Assembly: GCA_030622755.1 (NCBI GenBank)
Contig: JAUXFT010000002.1
Location: forward strand, 1 to 64,000
From: Aestuariirhabdus sp.
GTDB lineage: Bacteria; Pseudomonadota; Gammaproteobacteria; Pseudomonadales; Aestuariirhabdaceae
Direction: 5' to 3'
Length of the DNA: 64,000 nucleotides
In this document: one piece after another, positions 50,200-57,843 of the stretch
How the letters are laid out: the number at the start of each line of letters is the position of its first letter
Position numbering within the stretch: position 1 is the stretch's first letter
Notes under the pieces: model-generated
Seen by the model: the letters and a program-made list of their open reading frames with translations, nothing else
Databases searched by the model: none
What the model was told of the DNA's origin: nothing
Program-made: the position numbers and the translations under genes

Positions 50200-52539
50200 A
50201 TGCAGGATGATAAAAGCAAACTCCCCAGAGACACTCTCATCGAGCGGCGTAAAGGAATTTCGATTATCTGGCTGGTCCCCCTAATTGCCGCCTTAATTGG
50301 AGCCTGGCTGCTTTATAAAGGAATCAAAGAAGCTCCCACGAACATCGTTATTCAGTTTGAATCCGCAGCTGGGATTAGTGAGGATAAAACGCAGGTTATC
50401 CTGCAGGGCGTCAACATTGGAAAGGTGACCGCCTTACACATTAATGAAACCGCAAAGGCGGTAGATGTTCATATTGCAATAAAACCTGAAGCCGCCAAAT
50501 TTCTAACCACCGACGCAAAGTTCTGGCTCGTAAAGCCAGAAGTATCCATGGCCGGAATCCGGGGACTGGATACGATTTTTTCAGGAAACTACATCGCATT
50601 CACTCCCGGCACAGGAAAAACTATCCAGCACAAATTCAAGGCTCTCGGCTACCCCCCCATACTCAGCAAAGAGAAAAAAGGTCGACATGTAACCCTATCC
50701 AGCAAAAGTCTGGACTCCATCGATACTGGCAGCCCGATCTACTACAAGAAGATAAAAGTTGGCCAAATAGTCAATTATAAACTGGTCGACGATGGATCCA
50801 ACGTCGAAATACGCGCTTTTATTGAGCCTCAATATTCCCACCTGCTGAAGAAAGAAAGTCGCTTCTGGAATACTAGCGGTATTCGGATATCCGGAGACCT
50901 TTCCGGCTTCGAAGTAAACGTTGGATCATTACTGTCAATTATTGATGGAGGTATCGCGTTTTATACTCCCGAATCCATCACCTCCCCTAAAGAATCGGAA
51001 AACTGGGATGCCTATGAACTCTTCCCGAATTTTGATAAAGCTGAGATAGGGGTCAATATTCTCCTTGGTTTTTCTTCGGGACATGACATCGTCGAGAACC
51101 AAACCAAGGTTATCTATGATGGATTTACCGTTGGGGTTGTTAGAGACATAAAGGCCATGCAAGACCTTAAAGGCGTCTGGGCAACCGTAGCAATAGAACC
51201 AAACGCCGATATTGCGCTGGTAGAAGGAACTCGCTTCTGGATCGTTAAACCTCAAATAGAACTTGGAGGCATCAGCGGTATCGATGCTTTTTTCAAGGGG
51301 AACTACATCGAAATGGATGTGGGCGGCGTCACCAATCGTGCGGAACTTGAAAGGAAAAAACCTGCCAGGGAATTCATGGTACTCCCTGATCGCCCGGCCA
51401 AAAGCCTTAACGATAAAGGGCTCACTCTTTTTCTAAATGCGGAGCGTCTTGGATCAATAACGAAAGGTAGTGCTGTCACTTACCGACAATTACCTGTAGG
51501 AACCGTTGAAGAATACAAACTCTCAAAAGACAACAAAACGACAGAAATAAATATTCATATCAAAGAGGCCTATCAACACCTGGTAAGAACCAACAGTAAA
51601 TTTTGGAATTCCAGTGGACTGTCAATTTCAGGAGGCTTATCCGGCCTGAAAATACACACAGAATCGTTATCAGCTCTAATTTCCGGCGGGCTTGCTTTCG
51701 ATACCCCCGCAAGCAGCCAGGCCCGCCAAGTAAAAGATGGTGATCGATTTACTCTCTATGACAGCGAAGAACAAACTCATGATAGAGGTCCAGCCATCAC
51801 CATTCACCTTAATAACGGAAACGGATTAAAGGTCGGTACGGAAATCAAATACCACGGAGTTCAAATAGGCAAGGTCATTCGCATTGAACTCGACACCGAC
51901 TTACAGGGTGTTGTTGTCCATGCCCAATTAGCAACTTTCGCAAAGTCGCTCGCCAGAGAGACCACCCGTTTTTGGGTCGTAAAACCCGAAATTGGACTTG
52001 CCAAAACCGAAAATCTTGGTACGTTAATCAGCGGTTTCTACATCCAGGCACTACCCGCCAAAGAACCAGGGAAAATTGCAACCGAATTTATTGGACTTAA
52101 TAAACCGCCCACCTCAAAACCCGTAAAAAGTGGTCTGAATCTCACCCTAAGCTCAGGAAACAAGGGTTCTACCAAGGTCGGGACTCCCGTATATTATCGA
52201 GAAATTCCCGTTGGGAAAGTGACCGGATATGAGCTTTCAAAATTATCTAACAGCGTAAATATATTTATCAATATTGAGTCACGATACAGCGCACTGGTAC
52301 GCCAGAATAGCCGCTTCTGGAATGCCAGCGGTATCAACATCGATGTTGGCCTGTTTTCCGGGGCCAAAATCAGAACCGAATCTATGGAAGCCATACTCTC
52401 TGGAGGCTTGGCCTTCGCCACACCTGACAACGCCAATATGGGTGACACCGTACAGGAAAACGATTCTTTTAAACTTTACCCCGAGGTCAATCCAAAATGG
52501 CTTGAATGGACTCCGGAAATACCACTTCAGGGTAACTAA
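50200..52539 (+). CDS. pqiB: PqiB/LetB-like MCE protein with six MCE domains
   Basis: MCE proteins build hollow tubes that carry lipids across the periplasm. The N-terminus has a cytoplasmic stub and one membrane helix (about residues 22-42, IIWLVPLIAALIGAWLLYKG). I count six MCE repeats at roughly residues 47-145, 160-265, 285-380, 405-505, 525-620 and 640-750. They alternate between VILQGVNIGKVTAL-type and SPIYYKKIKVGQIVNY-type, and the even ones end in GGIAFYTP/GGLAFDTP/GGLAFATP. E. coli PqiB has three and LetB (YebT) seven, so 779 aa with six is intermediate. It follows the PqiA halves by 57 bp. Confidence 0.92.
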   Translation: MQDDKSKLPRDTLIERRKGISIIWLVPLIAALIGAWLLYKGIKEAPTNIVIQFESAAGISEDKTQVILQGVNIGKVTALHINETAKAVDVHIAIKPEAAKFLTTDAKFWLVKPEVSMAGIRGLDTIFSGNYIAFTPGTGKTIQHKFKALGYPPILSKEKKGRHVTLSSKSLDSIDTGSPIYYKKIKVGQIVNYKLVDDGSNVEIRAFIEPQYSHLLKKESRFWNTSGIRISGDLSGFEVNVGSLLSIIDGGIAFYTPESITSPKESENWDAYELFPNFDKAEIGVNILLGFSSGHDIVENQTKVIYDGFTVGVVRDIKAMQDLKGVWATVAIEPNADIALVEGTRFWIVKPQIELGGISGIDAFFKGNYIEMDVGGVTNRAELERKKPAREFMVLPDRPAKSLNDKGLTLFLNAERLGSITKGSAVTYRQLPVGTVEEYKLSKDNKTTEINIHIKEAYQHLVRTNSKFWNSSGLSISGGLSGLKIHTESLSALISGGLAFDTPASSQARQVKDGDRFTLYDSEEQTHDRGPAITIHLNNGNGLKVGTEIKYHGVQIGKVIRIELDTDLQGVVVHAQLATFAKSLARETTRFWVVKPEIGLAKTENLGTLISGFYIQALPAKEPGKIATEFIGLNKPPTSKPVKSGLNLTLSSGNKGSTKVGTPVYYREIPVGKVTGYELSKLSNSVNIFINIESRYSALVRQNSRFWNASGINIDVGLFSGAKIRTESMEAILSGGLAFATPDNANMGDTVQENDSFKLYPEVNPKWLEWTPEIPLQGN

Positions 52540-52601
52540 TCAATTAATCCAGCCACATAATAAATATGCCTTAACCAAACTCAACTGATTCAACACAACC
52601 T

Positions 52602-52973
52602 ATGCAACATAGTTTTACTAAATGGTTATTACTGGCATTAGTGTTATCTTATTCGCCTGCGTATGCGTTCTTTCCTATCGATGTTGAAGAACAACTCAAT
52701 GAGCTCGATATCACTTACGAAACCCAATCTGTCACAACTGTAGCTAATCTGTACGTATCGAATAACACTCAAAAAATTGTCTTTTGTCGAACCGTTTTTC
52801 ACAATGGCCCTGAAACACCAAAAATATGGCGCGGTGAAATATTGCCAAAACAGATCTTCATGTTCTCTGCTTCATTTAAACGGGATATTATCCGGGTAAA
52901 AATTGATCTTACGTGCTCTGATGAAGCAATGCTCAGAAACAAATCTGCCAAAATCAAAAAAAGATCCGAATAA
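52602..52973 (+). CDS. small exported protein of unknown function
   Basis: This 123-aa protein is not recognised. It begins with a signal peptide (about residues 1-22, KWLLLALVLSYSPAYAFF). The mature part has two cysteines (FCRTVFHNG and LTCSDEA) that could form a disulfide, and a basic tail (NKSAKIKKRSE). There is no lipobox cysteine, so it is not a PqiC-type lipoprotein. It lies 62 bp after the MCE gene on the same strand and may belong to that operon. Confidence 0.7.
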   Translation: MQHSFTKWLLLALVLSYSPAYAFFPIDVEEQLNELDITYETQSVTTVANLYVSNNTQKIVFCRTVFHNGPETPKIWRGEILPKQIFMFSASFKRDIIRVKIDLTCSDEAMLRNKSAKIKKRSE

Positions 52974-52988
52974 CGAGTAATAATTTTT

Positions 52989-53438
52989 TCAAGAATTCAG
53001 AGCAACAGATGAATACCCGTCAATATACTCTACCGGCATTCTCCGAGGTTTTCCGCTACTGAGTTGCACACAAATAAATCGCGTTTTTGCCCTCATTAAA
53101 GTCAACCCATCGCTTACCCGTTGTAGTTGAAACACACGCTCCAATGATAATTTTCGATCACATATTTTAATCCAGGTAGCTATCTGCAGTTTCTCGCCTA
53201 AATAGGCTGGCGCAAGATAATCTATTTCGTGACGATGAACTACCATGCCTCGATCAAGCTCTCTATAAATGTCCAGAGTCAAACCCAAAGCTTCCGAATG
53301 AGTCCATGCCACCACCTCGAGCCATTTTACATATTCACAATTATTAACATGTCCATAATGATCAATGTGATCATTGGTAACTTCAATATTCACGATATGC
53401 GGAGCCGCAAAATCCCAGAGTAACGATGTCTGATTCAC
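52989..53438 (-). CDS. hotdog acyl-CoA thioesterase (4HBT/YbgC-like)
   Basis: This 149-aa hotdog-fold protein has the thioesterase motif DHIDHYGHVNNCEYVKWLEV, in which the Asp after HI is the probable catalytic acid. The region MVVHRHEIDYLAPAYLGEKL is typical of 4-hydroxybenzoyl-CoA thioesterase-like enzymes. The acyl substrate is unknown. It is convergent with the MCE operon, 15 bp from the small exported protein. Confidence 0.85.
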   Translation of the reverse strand: MNQTSLLWDFAAPHIVNIEVTNDHIDHYGHVNNCEYVKWLEVVAWTHSEALGLTLDIYRELDRGMVVHRHEIDYLAPAYLGEKLQIATWIKICDRKLSLERVFQLQRVSDGLTLMRAKTRFICVQLSSGKPRRMPVEYIDGYSSVALNS

Positions 53439-53693
53439 AAATATTAGACCTCAAAAAATATAAGATAAAAACCGAATGAAACGATACGACTCTGCCAATT
53501 CATCAAAACAATCTAATGCGTTATAAAAAGCACATACCATAAATATCAAACGTCACGCGCCTCAAAAAAATAACCATAAACATGAAGACTTTTCATATTC
53601 AGCTTTTTAAGAATACATGACTCTTTAAAACATTCTTCACTTTCTATATGGGCTACACTCACGCATCTACCAAAGATTAACACTTACATTACC

Positions 53694-55040
53694 ATGCCAC
53701 CAACCAACCCTTTCTTAACTGATCCGGTAATCCCCCTGCTGAGGAAGCTTACCTTGCCTATGGTGGGTGGCATCATTTCCTTAATGATATTTTACCTGCT
53801 CGACGCTTATTTCATTGCCCAGCTGGGAATTGATGAACTAGCCGTTCTCGGTTTTACCATCCCCTTCAGTATGACCCTCGTAAACCTGGCGGTTGGTTTG
53901 GGTATTGGCATTTCGGCAACCGTCGCCCGCGTCCAAGGGGCTGGTAACAACCACCTTGTCAGCTGTATCGGTCGTGACGCTCTTTTACTGGCTGCCATCG
54001 TACTCTTAACCATTATTTTTGTCAGTCGACTGCTTATCGACGACATTTTTTCACTGATGGGCGCCCCGGAAAGACTCCAGCCCCTGATTAACAACTATCT
54101 GGAGATTTGGCTCATCGGCTGCGCATTCCAGCTGATATTGATGAATTGTAATGCCATCTTCAGAGCGACGGGAAACACCCGTACACCAGCGAAATTAATG
54201 GCTTTTGGTGCCGCTTTAAATGCTCTGCTCGATCCACTGTTTATCTTTGGTGCAGGCCCAATAGAAGGCATGGGGCTAGTTGGAGCCGCATTAGCGGCTA
54301 TCGTCAGCTGGTTTTGCGCTCTAGTACTGGGCTGCTATCTACTCATTCTCAAATATCGACTGGTAACCCTATCCATACCTCACCTGCACGAAATTGCAAA
54401 GAGCTGGCCTGGCATTACCCGCATAGCCCTTCCCGCTGCACTATCAAATATGATGACTCCGCTTGCCATCGCGCTTATCACCACGGTGGTAGCTGGCTTC
54501 GGACCTCAAGCCGTCGCTGCATTTGGTGTTGGGGAACGAATCAGTGCTTTAGCACTATTGGTAATATTATCCCTTTCAATGACACTACCTCCTCTGATCA
54601 GTCAAAATCTTGGTGCTGATCAATTCGATCGAATATCACAAGCCATCAATGGCAGCCACCGTTTCTCCCTGCAATGGCAAACCGTTATATACCTGTTACT
54701 GGCAAGCACCGCACCCTGGTCAGCCACCTTTTTCAGCGACGACCCGATAATCCATAACTATCTCAGCATTTATATGTGGACAGTTGTCTTAAGCCTCGGG
54801 CCCCTAGGGGTCACGATACTGACAGTTTCCTCATTAAATGCACTGCATTATCCTGCCAAAGCCATGGCTCTAAGCAGTATCCGCCTATTTCTGCTATATG
54901 TACCACTTGCATGGGCAGGCTCAATGCTGGCGGGCCTTACAGGCCTTTTCATTGGCGCCACCCTGGCTAATATATTGTCTGCCATAGTGGCCAGAAAACT
55001 GTTAGCTCTTGATGAACTAACAGAGACCATTGAAAAATAA
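53694..55040 (+). CDS. MATE family efflux transporter
   Basis: This 448-aa membrane protein has about twelve helices in two similar halves. MATE landmarks are LTLPMVGGIISLMIFYLLDA, VGLGIGISATVARVQGAGN, RATGNTRTPAKLMAFGAALN and VGERISALALLVILSLSMTL. It probably exports drugs or cationic compounds in exchange for Na+ or H+, but the substrate is unknown. It has its own promoter region of about 250 AT-rich bases upstream. Confidence 0.9.
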   Translation: MPPTNPFLTDPVIPLLRKLTLPMVGGIISLMIFYLLDAYFIAQLGIDELAVLGFTIPFSMTLVNLAVGLGIGISATVARVQGAGNNHLVSCIGRDALLLAAIVLLTIIFVSRLLIDDIFSLMGAPERLQPLINNYLEIWLIGCAFQLILMNCNAIFRATGNTRTPAKLMAFGAALNALLDPLFIFGAGPIEGMGLVGAALAAIVSWFCALVLGCYLLILKYRLVTLSIPHLHEIAKSWPGITRIALPAALSNMMTPLAIALITTVVAGFGPQAVAAFGVGERISALALLVILSLSMTLPPLISQNLGADQFDRISQAINGSHRFSLQWQTVIYLLLASTAPWSATFFSDDPIIHNYLSIYMWTVVLSLGPLGVTILTVSSLNALHYPAKAMALSSIRLFLLYVPLAWAGSMLAGLTGLFIGATLANILSAIVARKLLALDELTETIEK

Positions 55041-55066
55041 ATCCTTAAAATCGTTGACAGGATACC

Positions 55067-55088
55067 TATCCACACATTCTGTGGATAA
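55067..55088. repeat. inverted pair of DnaA-box sequences
   Basis: TATCCACA-CATTC-TGTGGATA is a perfect 8-bp dyad. The right arm with one more base is TGTGGATAA, the complement of the consensus DnaA box TTATCCACA. The left arm CTATCCACA differs by one base. It lies 27 bp after the MATE stop. A function is not known from sequence; it could also be a transcript hairpin. Confidence 0.55.
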
Positions 55089-55295
55089 ACCTCTGGATAT
55101 CCTCTTGAGATAACCTCTGCAGGTCGATTTAGAAAGCGCCTTGCTCGCACTGGTCTTTTTTTGCCCAATCGCGTCAATGGTGTCATCTACACATACCAAC
55201 TTCGAATAGCAGTTCTGCTATAATCGCTGCCAATATCACAGATGATTTAATCATATTTCTGAATACCTCTACGACCGCATCAAGGTTCCAACTCG

Positions 55296-56552
55296 ATGAA
55301 ACTATCTTCTTTCGGTGAAAAATTTACCTCCAAATCCGGAATCCTCTCTTTAATGGATGACCTCGGCAATGCCCTGGCGAGTGGTGAGGAGATGATTATG
55401 ATGGGTGGAGGAAATCCTGCTCACATACCGGAGGTTGAAGAAGCATTTAAAACCCGCTTGCAACATATTCTGGACAATCACTCCGAGTTCGTCCGTTTGA
55501 TAGGTACCTATGATGCTCCACAGGGAGAAAAGGAGTTTATTAAATATCTGGTCAAACTGCTCAATAACCGTTTTGGCTGGGGACTCACCGAAAAAAATAT
55601 CGCCCTGACCAATGGCAGCCAAAACGCATTTTTCATGCTCTTTAATCTGTTTGGCGGTCATTACAAAGATGGCACCCATCGTCAGATTCAACTGCCTTTA
55701 GCACCCGAATACATTGGTTATGCCGATGCAGGTCTTAGTGACGATTTTTTTTCAGCAACACTGCCCGAAATAGAGCGTCTGGAAAACAACCTGTTCAAAT
55801 ACCGAGTGGATTTTTCACAACTTAAAGTGGGCCAGCAAACTGGAGCGATCTGCGTATCTCGACCAACAAACCCAACCGGTAACGTCATTACCGATGAAGA
55901 ACTGCACAAACTCGATGTCATCGCTCAACAGCAGCAAATCCCACTGATCATCGACGGAGCCTATGGGCAGCCATTCCCTAACCTGCTATTTACACCTGCC
56001 ACCCCTCTGTGGAACTCGAACACCATTCTTTGCCTGAGCCTCTCAAAACTCGGCTTGCCTGCCCTTCGCACAGGAATAGTGATTGCGAATGAAGAGGTTA
56101 TACAGGCCGTCAGTAGCGCGAATGCGATCCTCAGCTTATCTCCCAATAGTGCGGGTAGCATGCTGACCTTAGACATGATCAAGGATGGTTCTATTCTCTC
56201 GCTGAGTGACAACCTGATTCGCCCCTATTATAAGGAGCGTGCTTTAAGGGCAGTCGATTACCTGCGGAAAAAACTGTCCGGGTACAACTTCCATATCCAC
56301 AAACCTGAGGGAGCGATGTTCCTCTGGCTATGGTTTGAGGGATTGCCAATTTCCAGTCTGGAGCTCTATGAGCGCTTAAAAAATAGAGGTGTATTGGTTG
56401 TATCCGGACACTATTTCTTCCCCGGTATTGATGACGCATGGCAGCACAGCCATGAATGCATACGAGTCACCTACACGCGATCTCCAGAAGATGTTGCCAA
56501 AGGACTGGATATTATTGCTGAAGAGGTAAAAAAGGCTTACCGGCTGGGGTAG
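55296..56552 (+). CDS. avtA: valine-pyruvate aminotransferase
   Basis: AvtA is a fold-type I PLP aminotransferase that exchanges the amino group between valine and pyruvate to make alanine. The N-terminus KLSSFGEKFTSKSGILSLMD and MMGGGNPAHIPEVEEAF are characteristic. The PLP lysine is near residue 251 in LCLSLSKLGLPALRTG. SRPTNPTGNVITDEEL binds the cofactor. Length is 418 aa. It is a single gene, convergent with the ArgR-like regulator 24 bp away. Confidence 0.95.
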   Translation: MKLSSFGEKFTSKSGILSLMDDLGNALASGEEMIMMGGGNPAHIPEVEEAFKTRLQHILDNHSEFVRLIGTYDAPQGEKEFIKYLVKLLNNRFGWGLTEKNIALTNGSQNAFFMLFNLFGGHYKDGTHRQIQLPLAPEYIGYADAGLSDDFFSATLPEIERLENNLFKYRVDFSQLKVGQQTGAICVSRPTNPTGNVITDEELHKLDVIAQQQQIPLIIDGAYGQPFPNLLFTPATPLWNSNTILCLSLSKLGLPALRTGIVIANEEVIQAVSSANAILSLSPNSAGSMLTLDMIKDGSILSLSDNLIRPYYKERALRAVDYLRKKLSGYNFHIHKPEGAMFLWLWFEGLPISSLELYERLKNRGVLVVSGHYFFPGIDDAWQHSHECIRVTYTRSPEDVAKGLDIIAEEVKKAYRLG

Positions 56553-56576
56553 AGCCGCGGCATGTATTAGAGATAT

Positions 56577-57590
56577 CTAGTAAGCATCCCTTGCTAAATC
56601 ACTCTGTTTTGTCCCGCGCTCTTGTCGTGGCGTTACACCATAATGATTACGATAGGTTGTACTGAAGTGCGAAGCCGTTGCAAAACCGCAATTTCTGGCA
56701 ACTTCGGCCACCGGAACATCCGTTTGATGTAACTGCTGACGAGCTTTCTCCAGTCGCATCTGCAGGTAGTATTTTGACGGCACACTCTGTAAGTGTTTTT
56801 TAAACAACCGCTCTAAATGACGCCTTGATACTCCAACATGGAACGCCAGATCGTCCGTTGTTAACGGTTCATCTATATTGGCTTCCATTAAGGTTACGGC
56901 CTCTATCAGTTTGCTATTACTGGTGCCAATGCGAGCTTCTAATGGGATGCGCTGGGGGTGCTCAGGAAGTCGAATACGCTCACAGACAAACTGCTCTGAT
57001 ATAGAAGACGCTATTTCCAGTCCATGATGACGACCTATCAGAAAGAGCATCATATCCATCGCAGCAGTACCTCCACCGCAGGTAAAACGATCCCCATCGA
57101 TTTCAAACAACTGGGAAGAAACCAGAACGTTGGGAAACTCGTCACGTAAACTATTGAGGTCCCACCAGTGAATCGTTGCCCTATGCCCATCAAGCAAACC
57201 GGCACACGCCAAAAGATAACTACCAGTGCCGATTCCCCCAATATCCATGCGCCTGTTTTGCAGTTGCCGTAACCAGAAAATAACACTCTCATTACCTGTA
57301 CGAGCTACGGGGCTGGCACCACAGACAATCAGAGAATCCAGTTCAGGAATATCCTCCAGCATACAATCAGCTCGCACATCAACACCACAACTGCTAGCAA
57401 CCAGTTCGCCATCCGGGCTAATAACGGTGCAATTGTATAGCTCCTGACCGCTCACCCAATTAGCCATCCGCAAGGCTTCAATAGCCGAAGAAAAAGCAAT
57501 TAATGAATAACCGGGAAGCAGCAAAAATCCATAGTGGCGTAATTTTCCACTATTCTGAAGATTTTTGGCTGCTACCCCGTATTGATTCAT
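56577..57590 (-). CDS. argR: AraC/DJ-1 (GlxA-type) regulator, ArgR-like
   Basis: An N-terminal DJ-1/PfpI-like domain (about residues 20-190, FLLLPGYSLIAFSSAIEALR; TCGGGTAAMDMMLFLIG) is joined to a C-terminal AraC HTH domain (about 228-330, LAFHVGVSRRHLERLFKKHL; FATASHFSTTYRNHYGVTPR). This layout is shared by GlxA and by P. aeruginosa ArgR, the arginine-responsive activator of gdhB and the aru genes. Divergence from an NAD-GDH followed by an astC/aruC gene, plus ArgR-like half-sites between them, supports the ArgR assignment. The ATG at 57590 (AGG 8 nt upstream) is preferred to the GTG at 57599. Length is 337 aa. Confidence 0.85.
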   Translation of the reverse strand: MNQYGVAAKNLQNSGKLRHYGFLLLPGYSLIAFSSAIEALRMANWVSGQELYNCTVISPDGELVASSCGVDVRADCMLEDIPELDSLIVCGASPVARTGNESVIFWLRQLQNRRMDIGGIGTGSYLLACAGLLDGHRATIHWWDLNSLRDEFPNVLVSSQLFEIDGDRFTCGGGTAAMDMMLFLIGRHHGLEIASSISEQFVCERIRLPEHPQRIPLEARIGTSNSKLIEAVTLMEANIDEPLTTDDLAFHVGVSRRHLERLFKKHLQSVPSKYYLQMRLEKARQQLHQTDVPVAEVARNCGFATASHFSTTYRNHYGVTPRQERGTKQSDLARDAY

Positions 57591-57610
57591 CAAAAACACC
57601 TATTCTAAGA

Positions 57611-57640
57611 GTAAACTCTCAAATGCAATTGAGAGTTTAC
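57611..57640 (-). promoter_or_regulatory. perfect 12-bp palindrome in the argR leader
   Basis: GTAAACTCTCAA-ATGCAA-TTGAGAGTTTAC starts 20 bp upstream of the argR-like ATG. It could be an operator or an mRNA hairpin just ahead of the ribosome-binding site. Confidence 0.6.
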
Positions 57641-57691
57641 GAAGCGCAGGAGTGAAGCAGAAGGCCTAACGAAAAACAATCCGTTGGAAAA

Positions 57692-57733
57692 TGTCATCTG
57701 CCATAAATTCAAGGTCGCTTTCATAAAACTTAA
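57692..57733 (+). promoter_or_regulatory. probable ArgR operator: two tandem 21-bp half-sites
   Basis: TGTCAT-N8-AA begins at 57692 and GGTCGC-N8-AA at 57713, exactly 21 bp apart. The known P. aeruginosa ArgR half-site is TGTCGC-N8-AA-N5, used as a direct repeat. They match at 4/6 and 5/6 core positions plus the AA. A GATAAT lies about 30 bp downstream (57761-57766). Confidence 0.6.
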
Positions 57734-57843
57734 GCACTATCACTACTTTAGCGTTTAACTGATAATTTGGCTCACACTGATCTGCTAACCAGGCGTTTAC
57801 CAAAGCCACGTAATTACCATCATCACACGCATACAGGGAAGTT

